From: Nostoc sp. HK-01
GTDB lineage: Bacteria > Cyanobacteriota > Cyanobacteriia > Cyanobacteriales > Nostocaceae
Direction of reading: 5' to 3'
Length of the DNA: 64,000 nucleotides
Assembly: GCA_003990705.1 (NCBI GenBank)
Contig: AP018319.1
Coordinates: 310,001-374,000 of the forward strand
The position numbers and the translations under genes were made by a program. Of the stretch, positions 42,718-50,765 are shown piece after piece. The notes beneath the pieces were generated by a model, which worked only from the letters and a program-made list of their open reading frames with translations, had not been told where the DNA came from and did not search any database. The first letter of the stretch is position 1. Each line of letters begins with the position of its first letter.

Positions 42718-43341
42718 TTACTTAAACGGTTGTCCCCACAAATCCCAATTCTCCTTATTGAAAGACGATCGCCATTTCAGTATCAGCTTCAACTCCAACT
42801 GTTGCCGTGCGCGACGCTCAACTGGAGCATCCCACCAAAACGCTGCGTTTACTGCTGTCTGCAATCCATGCCGAGAATGCAAATCCTGGTAACTGGCGAT
42901 GTAATCTTTGCAAGCATGAATCCCTTTCCACCTCTTGTCACTGCGGCAAGTTTCCCCAACATACAGCACTAGCCCGACTGCCGAATCCAAAATAAAATAC
43001 AAACAAGCCTCACCGGGGCTATCAGCAGGTTTCCGGTAGAATGACATTGGTACAAGCTGTAGCGTTAGTGGGTCAATTGCATCGGGATCGCAGTGGTTGG
43101 GGGTAAGGTCGAATAAGCTTGTTTGCTGTGGCGGTTGCAATTGCCTAACCTGTTGTTGATGAGTGAGTATCCGGGATTTCCATTTCAGCAGGGCATCTGC
43201 ACTCATCACTAGTTGATTTGTTCTGGGTGCTGAGGTGGGTTTTACGTCTGGGAATAGGTTCAGCTGATTCGGTTCCAAGGAAATACAAAATGTGTGACCG
43301 ACTAATTGATTATCGCCCTTAACTAAAACTAAGCCAATCAT
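42718..43341 (-). CDS. GIY-YIG-like nuclease family protein, copy 2
   Basis: A 207-residue protein, the longer version of the gene at 21679-22227, with the same core (ACLYFILDSAVGLVLYVGET, RSDKRWKGIHACKDYI, ELKLILKWRSSFNKENWDLW). Residues 1-95 are a linker domain with LEPNQLNLFPDVKPTS and LTHQQQVRQLQPPQQT. Its start overlaps the stop of the methyltransferase gene in an ATGA, so the two are co-translated. A nuclease linked to a methyltransferase recalls a restriction-modification pair, but both proteins resemble other families and that idea is weak. Confidence 0.8.
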   Translation of the reverse strand: MIGLVLVKGDNQLVGHTFCISLEPNQLNLFPDVKPTSAPRTNQLVMSADALLKWKSRILTHQQQVRQLQPPQQTSLFDLTPNHCDPDAIDPLTLQLVPMSFYRKPADSPGEACLYFILDSAVGLVLYVGETCRSDKRWKGIHACKDYIASYQDLHSRHGLQTAVNAAFWWDAPVERRARQQLELKLILKWRSSFNKENWDLWGQPFK

Positions 43342-44015
43342 GACTTTTGATATTCAATTCGCACTTGCTTAACATCAAATTGTTCAGACTCTTGGTAAAC
43401 AATCTTTTCTACTTGCCGTAATCCGAGACTTTCAAACTGTTTTAATTCTGAGTCTGATAACGGCCAAGGTGGGCCACTTGGTTGTGCTTCTGTATCTCGA
43501 ATACGAGAAACCAACAAAAGTATACCGCCGGGAGCTACAAGAGCAGCAACCGAAGAAATAGTACCAGAACGCACATTTAATGGCAGAGCCTGAATGTTAC
43601 GGCACTCAAACACAAAGTCAAAAGCAAGATGCCATTGTTGTGGAAGTGCAAACAAATCTGCCACTACATAGTTAACCGAAGAATCAGGGAATCGTTGCTG
43701 GCACCAAGTGATCGCAGTTGGAGAAATATCAAAAGCCGTGACCTCAAAACCTAGTTTTGCTAAAGCTTCAGCATCATCTCCCAAACCACAACCGATGATT
43801 AATGCTTTTTGTCCCAGAGCGAACGGTTGATGATGAGCCAACCATTCTTGCAGATAAGGGTGGGGAGCTAACTTAGCCCAAGGAATCTGCGTTAAGTCAC
43901 CTTGAGCTTGGGCATACAAAACTTCAAACCATGCAGATGGCTGTTCTTTTTGTAGTGCTTCCGTAGCCAACTGTTGAACACGGATCTGTAAATTTTGAGG
44001 TTGTTGCTCAAACAT
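43338..44015 (-). CDS. Class I SAM-dependent methyltransferase (TPMT-like)
   Basis: A 225-residue methyltransferase. Motif I, ALIIGCGLGDDAEAL (residues 71-85), binds SAM, followed by FEVTAFDISPTAI with the acidic residue that holds the ribose. WFEVLYAQAQGD near the N-terminus resembles thiopurine methyltransferase-like proteins (W-x-x-x-Y/F...), and the segment FVFECRNIQALP corresponds to motif IV. Likely a small-molecule methyltransferase; the substrate is unknown. Its 5' end is also present as a relic at 48610-48645 and its 3' half at 13331-13736. Confidence 0.85.
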   Translation of the reverse strand: MFEQQPQNLQIRVQQLATEALQKEQPSAWFEVLYAQAQGDLTQIPWAKLAPHPYLQEWLAHHQPFALGQKALIIGCGLGDDAEALAKLGFEVTAFDISPTAITWCQQRFPDSSVNYVVADLFALPQQWHLAFDFVFECRNIQALPLNVRSGTISSVAALVAPGGILLLVSRIRDTEAQPSGPPWPLSDSELKQFESLGLRQVEKIVYQESEQFDVKQVRIEYQKS

Positions 44016-44120
44016 AAAATTGCTCTTAGTCTTGCCAGCCCAGTCAGTTAAGGTTAGGTAGTTCGTCTTTTGTGATTGCGTTTTAACTTAGTGTGGTAAA
44101 ACTTACTAGAGTAAAAATTC

Positions 44121-44177
44121 AAACAAGCGTAAATCCGTTGTTGTTAAAAATTTTGGTTTACTTATTTACGCCTGTTT
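44121..44177. repeat. Inverted repeat in intergenic DNA
   Basis: AAACAAGCGTAAAT (44121-44134) and ATTTACGCCTGTTT (44164-44177) are inverted copies with one mismatch. AGAGTA flanks the left one and, inverted, lies beyond the right one. This could be a decayed mini-element or a structured RNA; there is no gene between. Confidence 0.4.
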
Positions 44178-44260
44178 CAATCATTACAAACCTACTCTAC
44201 TTTATTTTGCCGTTCTAGGTTTTAACTGCCAAGCAGCATAACCAGCAGTCATAAGCATAG

Positions 44261-44304
44261 TGACGTACTCCACACACTCACCCTGAAAGGGGAGTGTGGG
44301 CTTC
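44261..44304 (-). ncRNA. 3' end of TnpB guide RNA scaffold, element 2
   Basis: Just past the tnpB stop on the minus strand, a hairpin (CCCACACTCCCCTTTCAGGG, then TGAGTGTGTGG) is followed by AGTACGTCA, the element's right boundary. The guide would start at about 44260. The ending GTCA differs from the GTGTCAA of the other two elements, so this one belongs to a different group. Confidence 0.55.
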
Positions 44305-45696
44305 TCAGGCACTCCGTTGAAGCGGGCGGGCAAGGCCTGACAGAATGCGTAGAACTTCCTTCGAGGTATCCTCAGTAATAGAATCATCTATTACGATTCC
44401 ACCCTTACGGCGTTTTATGGTGGGGAACACGTCCAGCCCCACCCGCTTTAATTTGATAGCAGCATTGATGTCTCTATCCACCCTCAGCAATTCTGTTTCA
44501 TCCCAATACTCACGAATGCTGGTATCAGTGAAAATCACTTCATCCCGATACGAGAGCAATTGAGACGTATAAGCAGGATTCTTTGCAATTACTATAGCTC
44601 CAGCTTTTCCAGCTATGTGACCTAGCAATTGAAAGAATTGACCAAACGCAGCATCCGCCCAAGACAGGTTTAATCCAGACTTTGCCCTTTGCCCGTTGGG
44701 GAGATAAGCACCCGTCTGGTCTTGTTTGGGTGCATTACGTTTTGTCAGACCTTTAAGATTAAGGTCTTCATGGAAGAAAACTTTTTTACCCGTTCTCACC
44801 AATTCGTAAGCGGTTTTGTATTGGAAATCCTTACGACATCTCGCAATCTTTTGATGCTGTCTTCCTTCTCGTTTTGCTAATTTACGACGTGCCTTAGATC
44901 CGCGCTTACGAGCATTCTTTTTCTGTGAAATCCGAGTCAGTCTGCGCTGGTTTTTTCGCAACACCTTGAGGGATGGAAGTTTTACACCTTCAGAGGTTGC
45001 AAGGTAATCATCTTCATGAAGTACTGCATCCACCCCTAGCGAATTATCCCAGGTCGGCAGAATCGAATCGGGTGTTATCGTTGGAATAGTTGGATCTTCT
45101 AATCGCAGGTTAACGAACCATCCATCATTTTTCTTGACAAATTGAAGCTGTTTGAGAATTGCGCCATCAGGCAAATGACGATGTGAGCGAATCTTAATCA
45201 GCCCAATTTTCGGTACTTTGACATACAAATATTTGCCAGCAATCGAGCAGGAATGTAATTCCAGTCCAGCTCCTTCAATTACGAGTGAACGATAGCGTGA
45301 GTGCGACTTAAAGCGAGGTTTACCGCTTCTGTTGCCGTTACTGTCACCTGCGATGAATCGCTCAAAAGCTTTGTCTACTCGCTTACAAACTTCTTGCAGC
45401 GTGTTCGCAGGAACCCGTGATAAGTCTAACACCTCGCCTGACCATTCGACAGTTACAGGCTCTTTCTTGAGGTCTGGTAGATACTTCTTCTGGCTGTAAT
45501 AGTTCGGCTTGTCTCGCAGTTGAGGTAATACTGTTACCAACGGGCAAGCATCAACTCTTGAGCGATTCATCTCCCACCAATCAAACCTATCTCCTAATTG
45601 ACGGTTGTACCAATATTGGCAAATCCGCAGCCAATGATTTAACTCTAGCTTCTGGTCAGTGGTTGGAATTGCTTTGTACTGGTAGGTGTATTTCAT
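44305..45696 (-). CDS. tnpB: TnpB-family protein without zinc ribbon
   Basis: A 463-residue protein. I place the start at ATG 45696 (MKYTYQYKAIP), as in other TnpB; an upstream ATG at 45921 would add 75 unrelated residues and run across the divergent RHH gene. RuvC-like residues are kept: Asp223 in SLGVDAVLH, Glu310 in VFFHEDLNL, and DRDINAA at 407-413. The zinc ribbon that normally sits before DRD, with two Cys pairs, is absent; in its place is NPAYTSQLLSYRDEVIFTDT. Such Cys-less TnpB proteins exist in cyanobacteria, as I recall. Cutting activity is possible but cannot be taken for granted. Its promoter overlaps the 5' end of the RHH gene. Confidence 0.85.
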   Translation of the reverse strand: MKYTYQYKAIPTTDQKLELNHWLRICQYWYNRQLGDRFDWWEMNRSRVDACPLVTVLPQLRDKPNYYSQKKYLPDLKKEPVTVEWSGEVLDLSRVPANTLQEVCKRVDKAFERFIAGDSNGNRSGKPRFKSHSRYRSLVIEGAGLELHSCSIAGKYLYVKVPKIGLIKIRSHRHLPDGAILKQLQFVKKNDGWFVNLRLEDPTIPTITPDSILPTWDNSLGVDAVLHEDDYLATSEGVKLPSLKVLRKNQRRLTRISQKKNARKRGSKARRKLAKREGRQHQKIARCRKDFQYKTAYELVRTGKKVFFHEDLNLKGLTKRNAPKQDQTGAYLPNGQRAKSGLNLSWADAAFGQFFQLLGHIAGKAGAIVIAKNPAYTSQLLSYRDEVIFTDTSIREYWDETELLRVDRDINAAIKLKRVGLDVFPTIKRRKGGIVIDDSITEDTSKEVLRILSGLARPLQRSA

Positions 45697-45733
45697 ACTA
45701 TCATTGTATCGCAATCTGCAATACGTTACAATC

Positions 45734-45868
45734 ATGACCAGCAAAGAATCTGTGAACATTCGACTCCCAAAACAAGAGAAGGAAATATTAGACCGATATT
45801 GCAAAACAGTTGGCAGATCCCAGACGGATGTGATTCGAGAGTTCATTCGTTCATTGCCTGAGAGATAG
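45734..45868 (+). CDS. RHH protein, divergent from tnpB
   Basis: A 44-residue protein (MTSKESVNIRLPKQEKEILD, then RYCKTVGRSQTDVIREFIRS). It is a minimal ribbon-helix-helix fold: strand SVNIRLP, helix EKEILDRYCKTVG, helix SQTDVIREFIRSLP. RHH proteins commonly repress their own promoter; here the start codons of this gene and tnpB are only 37 bases apart, so a dimer bound between them would control both. ATG 45734 is chosen as it starts the RHH strand; an upstream GTG at 45686 would overlap tnpB. It shares the TDVIRE/IRSL helix with the orphan at 7044-7202. Confidence 0.75.
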   Translation: MTSKESVNIRLPKQEKEILDRYCKTVGRSQTDVIREFIRSLPER

Positions 45869-46144
45869 TTCGTTTTGTCGTTGCTGCTCTCGCTTGCCTT
45901 ATTGCATTCGGCATCACTCAAACAGCACTCCTCAACTCACGCGCATTCCTCTCACACCAAATCAGAGATTATGGTGTGAGGCTCCTGCTGCTCTAGCTAA
46001 ATGTGAAAGTTGGTTCTGGAACAGGCATTTAATGATTTTGTTAGCGAGATTGTTAGATGTAATGTTCTTAGCTCATTTAACAGAAATTCGCCAACTGTTG
46101 TCCTTTTGGTTTATTGATACTGAGTTTCCAGGTTGAATAACCGC

Positions 46145-48421
46145 TCAAAGTCGAGAGCGCTGTTTTCCATACACTAGCACTGGCACCCGTTTGTAAGCAG
46201 GCGTACCGCAGCGCGTTTCTGTTCTAGCTTTAAAAATGACATTCACTTCGGGATAAAACATCAACGCTGCACCTTCGCGTACAGCACCGTAAATCACTTC
46301 CACGTTCTCTAGTTTGTCGGCATCGCCCTGTACTGTGACGAGATCATGTTGGGCTAACCCAATCTTTTCTGCATCCAAGCGATTCATCAAAATGCAGTGG
46401 CGATGGGGCATTCCTCGGTACTGATCATCAATTTTGTAAACCACTGTGTTGTGTTGGGAATAACTGCGTCCAGTCATTAATGCCAGCACAAGACTATTCG
46501 CGCTTTCATCAATGTCAAAGTCTTGAGGTTGAGGTAGAGCCAGATTCGGCAGTGGCGTAGTCAACATTTTTGCCTTACCTGACGGCGTTTTGAAATGGGG
46601 TTCGGTGACGATGCGCCCAGAGATGGTGAACTCTTCGTTGGTGTCATCAATCGTCGCAATTTTTTCATAGCCAGGAATAGTTCTAGCTATCAGTTGCCGC
46701 ACGTAGCGAGTATCTTGCAGTTTGCGCCATTCGACGGGATAATTACCCAGCAAGCGATGGGCCAGTTCAGTTAAAAACTCGACTTCAGAAATTAAATCTG
46801 CATTTTTCAGGTGAGTTTTGCCTTGATCATTGAGGCGCACAAAGTTGTTACCCGATTCAACGGTGGTTTTGTGGGGGTTTTCAAATCGGTTGAGGACGGG
46901 AATGATGATTGTATTCGTTTTCGCCAAGCCGTTAAAGTGCCCAATGTTGGGTTTAGTAGCGAGATAGATGATAGTATCGATGTTACCCAATGCCCGTTTT
47001 GCCTGTGCTGAGTCAGGATTAGCACCATAGAGATTGCCACCTACACAGATGAGACTATCCACTTTGCCCGCTTGGGCTGCTTCAATCAGGTCACGAGTGT
47101 GATAACCTTTGGGTAAATTTAGCGATCGCCCCAACAACTGCTCTAACGCCTGCTTAATCTCTTCTTTGAGCTTGACTGTGACACCCATTGAGCCAAAGCC
47201 CTGGACGTTGGAATGTCCCCGCACCGGCATGACTCCGGCTCCCATTCTGGCAATCTGTCCGCTAATTAACGCTGTATTGGCGATGCTGTAGACATTATCG
47301 ACACCATTTGTCTGTTGGGTAATTCCCATTGCCCAACCAAAAACCACACCTTTTGATGTGCCAATGATGGTTGCTGCTGTGACAATTTCTGCTTTGGATA
47401 CGCCGCAGGTAGTAGTAATAGTTTCCCAACAAAGCGATCGCGCCTGTTCTAAGACCGCTTCCCACCCTTGGGTATGGGCTTGCAAAAAGTCGTACTGCAC
47501 AAACCCCTGTTCAATTAACGCTTTCTGAATGCCCACAAACAGCGCCACATCACTACCTGGAATCGGCTGAAGATATAATGAAGCAATGTCAGAACCAGGA
47601 ATCAGAGATTTAACGGGGAATGCCGGAGAGCCAAATTTCACCAATCCAATTTCCATCACGGGATTGATTACAATCACTTTGCCACCCCGCTCTCGCAGTT
47701 TGATCAACTCATTCATCAAACGTGGATGGTTGTAAGCGGAATTTGCCCCTGCTAACACTACACAATCTGCCTGCTTCAAGCTTTCCAGGCTAACGATTGA
47801 GGTGTTTGTACCAAACATCTCTTTGAGTGCGGTTGTGGAAGGAGCATGGCACAAGTCTGAACAATCTGCTAAATTATTGGAACCCAAGGTTCGCAGCAGT
47901 AGTTGTAGTAAAAATGCCGCTTCGTTGGAGCCGCGCCCAGAACTGTAGGATGCAACTCGCTCTGCTGGTTTCTGAAATGCAGCCGTGGCGATCGCATAAA
48001 TTTCATCCCAAGAAATGCGCTCATAGTGGTCACTACCTGCCCGTCGAATCACTGGAAAGCTCAGTCTTCCCAATAGATCCGCTTCCATAGAAGATAGCTG
48101 TTGTAGGTCAGCAATCTTGTGCGAATCAAAGAAGTGGACTGGAACTGGAGGTTGAATTTCGGCTGAAATTGCTTCTACACTTTTCATGCAGCGTTGTAAT
48201 TTCTCACCTGCTTCATTGGTGAATCCACCTTTTTGTCCACCAGTCCCCCAGGAGCATGACAGGCAAGCACTCTTGTGAAACAGGGTCTTCCAAAGATGTG
48301 GCCCTTCTGGTGACAGCGTGTGCTTTGCCCAATACTCAATTACAGGCAACCCACCACCAATTTCTGGGGTGTTTTCATTGGTTTCGTGGAAAGGCGGTTG
48401 GGGCTGGGGGTTGGTATCCAT
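46145..48421 (-). CDS. FdhF/YdeP-family molybdopterin oxidoreductase
   Basis: A 758-residue protein of the molybdopterin oxidoreductase superfamily, FdhF/YdeP type. It has an N-terminal KSACLSCSWGTGGQKGGF region, SYSSGRGSNEAAFLLQLLLR, DLCHAPSTTALKEMFG, GANSAYNHPRLMNELIKLRE, VRGHSNVQGFGSMGVTV and a C-terminal dinucleotide-binding domain (LALMTGRSYSQHNTVVYKID, HRHCILMNRLDAEKIGL). YdeP relatives have been linked to acid resistance in E. coli; the substrate is not known. It would sit in the cytoplasm (no Tat signal) and needs molybdenum cofactor made elsewhere. No electron partner is adjacent. Confidence 0.92.
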   Translation of the reverse strand: MDTNPQPQPPFHETNENTPEIGGGLPVIEYWAKHTLSPEGPHLWKTLFHKSACLSCSWGTGGQKGGFTNEAGEKLQRCMKSVEAISAEIQPPVPVHFFDSHKIADLQQLSSMEADLLGRLSFPVIRRAGSDHYERISWDEIYAIATAAFQKPAERVASYSSGRGSNEAAFLLQLLLRTLGSNNLADCSDLCHAPSTTALKEMFGTNTSIVSLESLKQADCVVLAGANSAYNHPRLMNELIKLRERGGKVIVINPVMEIGLVKFGSPAFPVKSLIPGSDIASLYLQPIPGSDVALFVGIQKALIEQGFVQYDFLQAHTQGWEAVLEQARSLCWETITTTCGVSKAEIVTAATIIGTSKGVVFGWAMGITQQTNGVDNVYSIANTALISGQIARMGAGVMPVRGHSNVQGFGSMGVTVKLKEEIKQALEQLLGRSLNLPKGYHTRDLIEAAQAGKVDSLICVGGNLYGANPDSAQAKRALGNIDTIIYLATKPNIGHFNGLAKTNTIIIPVLNRFENPHKTTVESGNNFVRLNDQGKTHLKNADLISEVEFLTELAHRLLGNYPVEWRKLQDTRYVRQLIARTIPGYEKIATIDDTNEEFTISGRIVTEPHFKTPSGKAKMLTTPLPNLALPQPQDFDIDESANSLVLALMTGRSYSQHNTVVYKIDDQYRGMPHRHCILMNRLDAEKIGLAQHDLVTVQGDADKLENVEVIYGAVREGAALMFYPEVNVIFKARTETRCGTPAYKRVPVLVYGKQRSRL

Positions 48422-48609
48422 CTGGTTGCAGCGAAAAATCGGTTCCTTTTGTGCAACTTATCGCAATTTACTGAACACGAGAATTCCTCATTAGGTAGAT
48501 TTTCGGTTTCTCTACGTGATTTTTTACCGTTTGCATGGCACTAACACTAACGCTTGGGCAACCAAGATTGCCGCTAAAAACACTAATTTATTCACTGCGG
48601 ACTTATCGA

Positions 48610-48725
48610 CAAGTTGTAAATTTTGAGGTTGCTGTTCAAGCATAAAACCGATGCTGTAGTGCGATCGCCTTAAACTCCTATATCCGTTGATCAGACCCCC
48701 GCAGTTTTTCCCCAGGTATGACCCC
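48610..48725 (-). pseudogene. Fused relics: methyltransferase 5' end and CyRepA1 fragment 6
   Basis: Bases 48613-48645 (GTAAATTTTGAGGTTGCTGT, then TCAAGCATAAAA) match the start of the methyltransferase gene (MFEQQPQNLQ read backwards). Directly following, 48650-48723 (GATGCTGTAGTGCGATCGCC and on) match 51440-51510 of the replication gene. Two unrelated relics are joined here. Confidence 0.75.
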
Positions 48726-48732
48726 CTCTTTT

Positions 48733-49749
48733 TTATGCCTCAGATGGATTGATACACTTGAGGCGATCGCAACCCAAATGTTGAGTCATCATTGCAGATA
48801 ATTGCTGGGATGCTTGACTATCAAGGTGCAATTCTCGCTTGATTTGCTCATAAGTTTCACCCTGGGCGATGCGGGTTGCCATTTGCTGAAACTGTACCCA
48901 GGTTAAATCACTGTTAACAAATGCTCTGGCAAGGGTAATGACAAGTTCTTCATAATCATTATCTTCCAGTTTAGTCATCATGCGATGTTCGATGTGTAGC
49001 GAATCATCAAAGCAGTAATACCAAGATTTTGGTTGGTGCTTGAGGAGCATTTTAAACAATTCGCGCTGTTGAGTGCGGTTAACAGCGCGATCACTTTCAC
49101 TACAAACCATTAAGATAGGTGCAGCAACTTTTTTTTGAGCCTGTTCTAAAATCTCCTGTGCTAATTCTAGAAATATTCTTAATGCAGGAATCAGAAAACC
49201 TTTATAGCCAAAATTACCTGGTGCATCCTTGTTGAACCATTCAAAGTAAATTGGCAAAATCTTAATCAGCTGATCAAATAATGAATTACTGCTGCCTAAA
49301 AAAGGTGTGAACAATAAAGCCCGTTCAATTACCTGGGGGTGTTCTAAAGCCAACCAAGCTGCTAAAGTTCCACCCGTTGATAAACCACCAACTACAACTT
49401 GTTCACCTAATGTTTGAGCAATCTGCAACCACTCTAAAACAAATTGTTGATAAGTCTGAATGTCGGTTGGTAGTGGCGGCGGAGTTTGGCTATTCCAATC
49501 ACCTGCAAGGCCATGACCGGGTTGTAGCGGAACTAAAACGTTATATCCTTTGTTGAAGAAAGCTTTGCCAATTGGCTCAAATTGATAGGGTGCTGCGGTG
49601 AAGCCATGCAAGAAAAGACACACTTTTGACGTGGAGTTCGGATGCACCAAGAATCTTGAACGACAAGCCTCGTTCTTCAGCCCAAGTCTAGACTCTAATT
49701 GATGAACTTGTTCTAGAAATTCAGCAGTCTTTTGAATACTCACTGTCAT
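48733..49749 (-). CDS. Alpha/beta hydrolase
   Basis: A 338-residue serine hydrolase. The oxyanion region is CLFLHGFTAAP (about 44-54), the nucleophile is Ser124 in VVGGLSTGGTLA, the acid is in MVCSESDRAVN, and the His is in DDSLHIEHRM. The extra C-terminal 70 residues (QQMATRIAQGETYEQIKREL, then QASQQLSAMMTQHLG) are helical and could regulate or bind a partner. Resembles carboxylesterases or lysophospholipases of the cytoplasm. Substrate unknown. Start ATG 49749 is fine. Confidence 0.9.
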   Translation of the reverse strand: MTVSIQKTAEFLEQVHQLESRLGLKNEACRSRFLVHPNSTSKVCLFLHGFTAAPYQFEPIGKAFFNKGYNVLVPLQPGHGLAGDWNSQTPPPLPTDIQTYQQFVLEWLQIAQTLGEQVVVGGLSTGGTLAAWLALEHPQVIERALLFTPFLGSSNSLFDQLIKILPIYFEWFNKDAPGNFGYKGFLIPALRIFLELAQEILEQAQKKVAAPILMVCSESDRAVNRTQQRELFKMLLKHQPKSWYYCFDDSLHIEHRMMTKLEDNDYEELVITLARAFVNSDLTWVQFQQMATRIAQGETYEQIKRELHLDSQASQQLSAMMTQHLGCDRLKCINPSEA

Positions 49750-49903
49750 TGAGTTACTTGTCTTACTTCTGTATGGATGAGTCTATCGTCTCAAATTGTT
49801 CAGTCTGCCGAATCTAGCAGATGATATATGGCACGAGGCAGATTAATTTTAGATTTTGGATGATTAATTTGGCGAATTTCGCAACCGAAAGCGTACTGGC
49901 ATT

Positions 49904-50110
49904 TTATCTGATGGATAAATTAACAAGTTGTAATTGTTGTGTATTTACCCATTTACTCCATTCCCCACCCGGAAACTGCCGCATCATCGAGAGCAACTCA
50001 ACAGCCTCCCCATCCAGCGTATATACGACTCCACCAGACATCGCCAGCACAATCTGCTGCCGCAGCGCCCGCCCACTTAAACCATGCACTTGACACCAGT
50101 TGTTACAGTG
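49904..50110 (-). pseudogene. Plasmid replication-associated protein, C-terminal relic
   Basis: About 50 residues (LRQQIVLAMSGGVVYTLDGE, then AVELLSMMRQFPGGEW) are homologous to the end of the relic at 38880-39442 (MSGNVVYTPDGEAVELREMM). The N-terminal part is missing. Confidence 0.6.
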
Positions 50111-50416
50111 TTCTTGCTTTTGTCCCAATTAACGCACAGATGATTGCCAATACCTCATTTTCTATCTGTTACATAAGTAAACAAGCAACAAATTTGACTT
50201 GTCACCACAAAAAATCCTGATAATTTACACAAGAGATTTATCAGATAAATAACAAAACCGCCAATGATTTCAAAACTCTTTTCTCTTTGTATAAAGAATC
50301 CCAAAGCATGAATAGACAAAACTTTTGGATAAGCTAAGGTAAAGATAAAATAGTATAAGCCACAATTCAAACCTCCAACTGATGGGCGTAATTATAAGTA
50401 ATTGACAAGGGTAGCT

Positions 50417-50608
50417 ATGACCAAAGAATACATGGATTCTCTAGAGTCAGTTGTTGACCAATTAACATTGGCAGCCGTTTTAGAAATGTTAGAACGAATT
50501 TGTCATAAAAAAGCCGAAAATTTGCGAACTCACTGGCAAGATGAAAATTCTGCCAAGCTTTGGGACAAAGCGGCCAAACAGATAGAACAGATAAATATTG
50601 ATGTTTAA
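50417..50608 (+). CDS. Small conserved plasmid protein
   Basis: A 63-residue all-helical protein (MTKEYMDSLESVVDQLTLAA, VLEMLERICHKKAENLRTHW, then WDKAAKQIEQ). The motif of a helix with I-C-x-x-KA-E-x-x-R-x-x-W-Q-D is one I recall from small proteins of cyanobacterial plasmids. Start ATG 50417 has AAGGG upstream; an ATG at 50402 is an alternative. Function unknown. It stands upstream of, and on the opposite strand to, the replication gene. Confidence 0.6.
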   Translation: MTKEYMDSLESVVDQLTLAAVLEMLERICHKKAENLRTHWQDENSAKLWDKAAKQIEQINIDV

Positions 50609-50765
50609 GGGAGCAATCAAATTCTGTAACGGATGTTCATCCAATCGATTTAAGGCTGGGAGGCATCCCTAATAATCATGTGTATGATATTCATAATTGG
50701 ATGGTGTACCGATTCTGGCAAAGCACTTGCTCCTTGATAAATGCCTAGTCCAACAAACCAAAGTT

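Larger units (their letters stand above)
44261..45990 (-). mobile_element. TnpB-only element 2 with RHH gene
   Basis: Contains tnpB, a divergent small RHH gene and, near 45951-45980, a hairpin (CTCACACCA and its complement TGGTGTGAG) that may mark the left end. The right end is at 44261. No TnpA. Confidence 0.65.

Noticed and set aside
42718-44015. GIY-YIG nuclease plus methyltransferase as a restriction-modification system
   Set aside because: The methyltransferase resembles small-molecule TPMT-like enzymes and lacks a DPPY or PCQ-type DNA methylase motif, so there is no support beyond adjacency.
48422-48609. Possible gene fragment between the oxidoreductase and the relic pair
   Set aside because: Only short frames with shadow-like composition; nothing matched.
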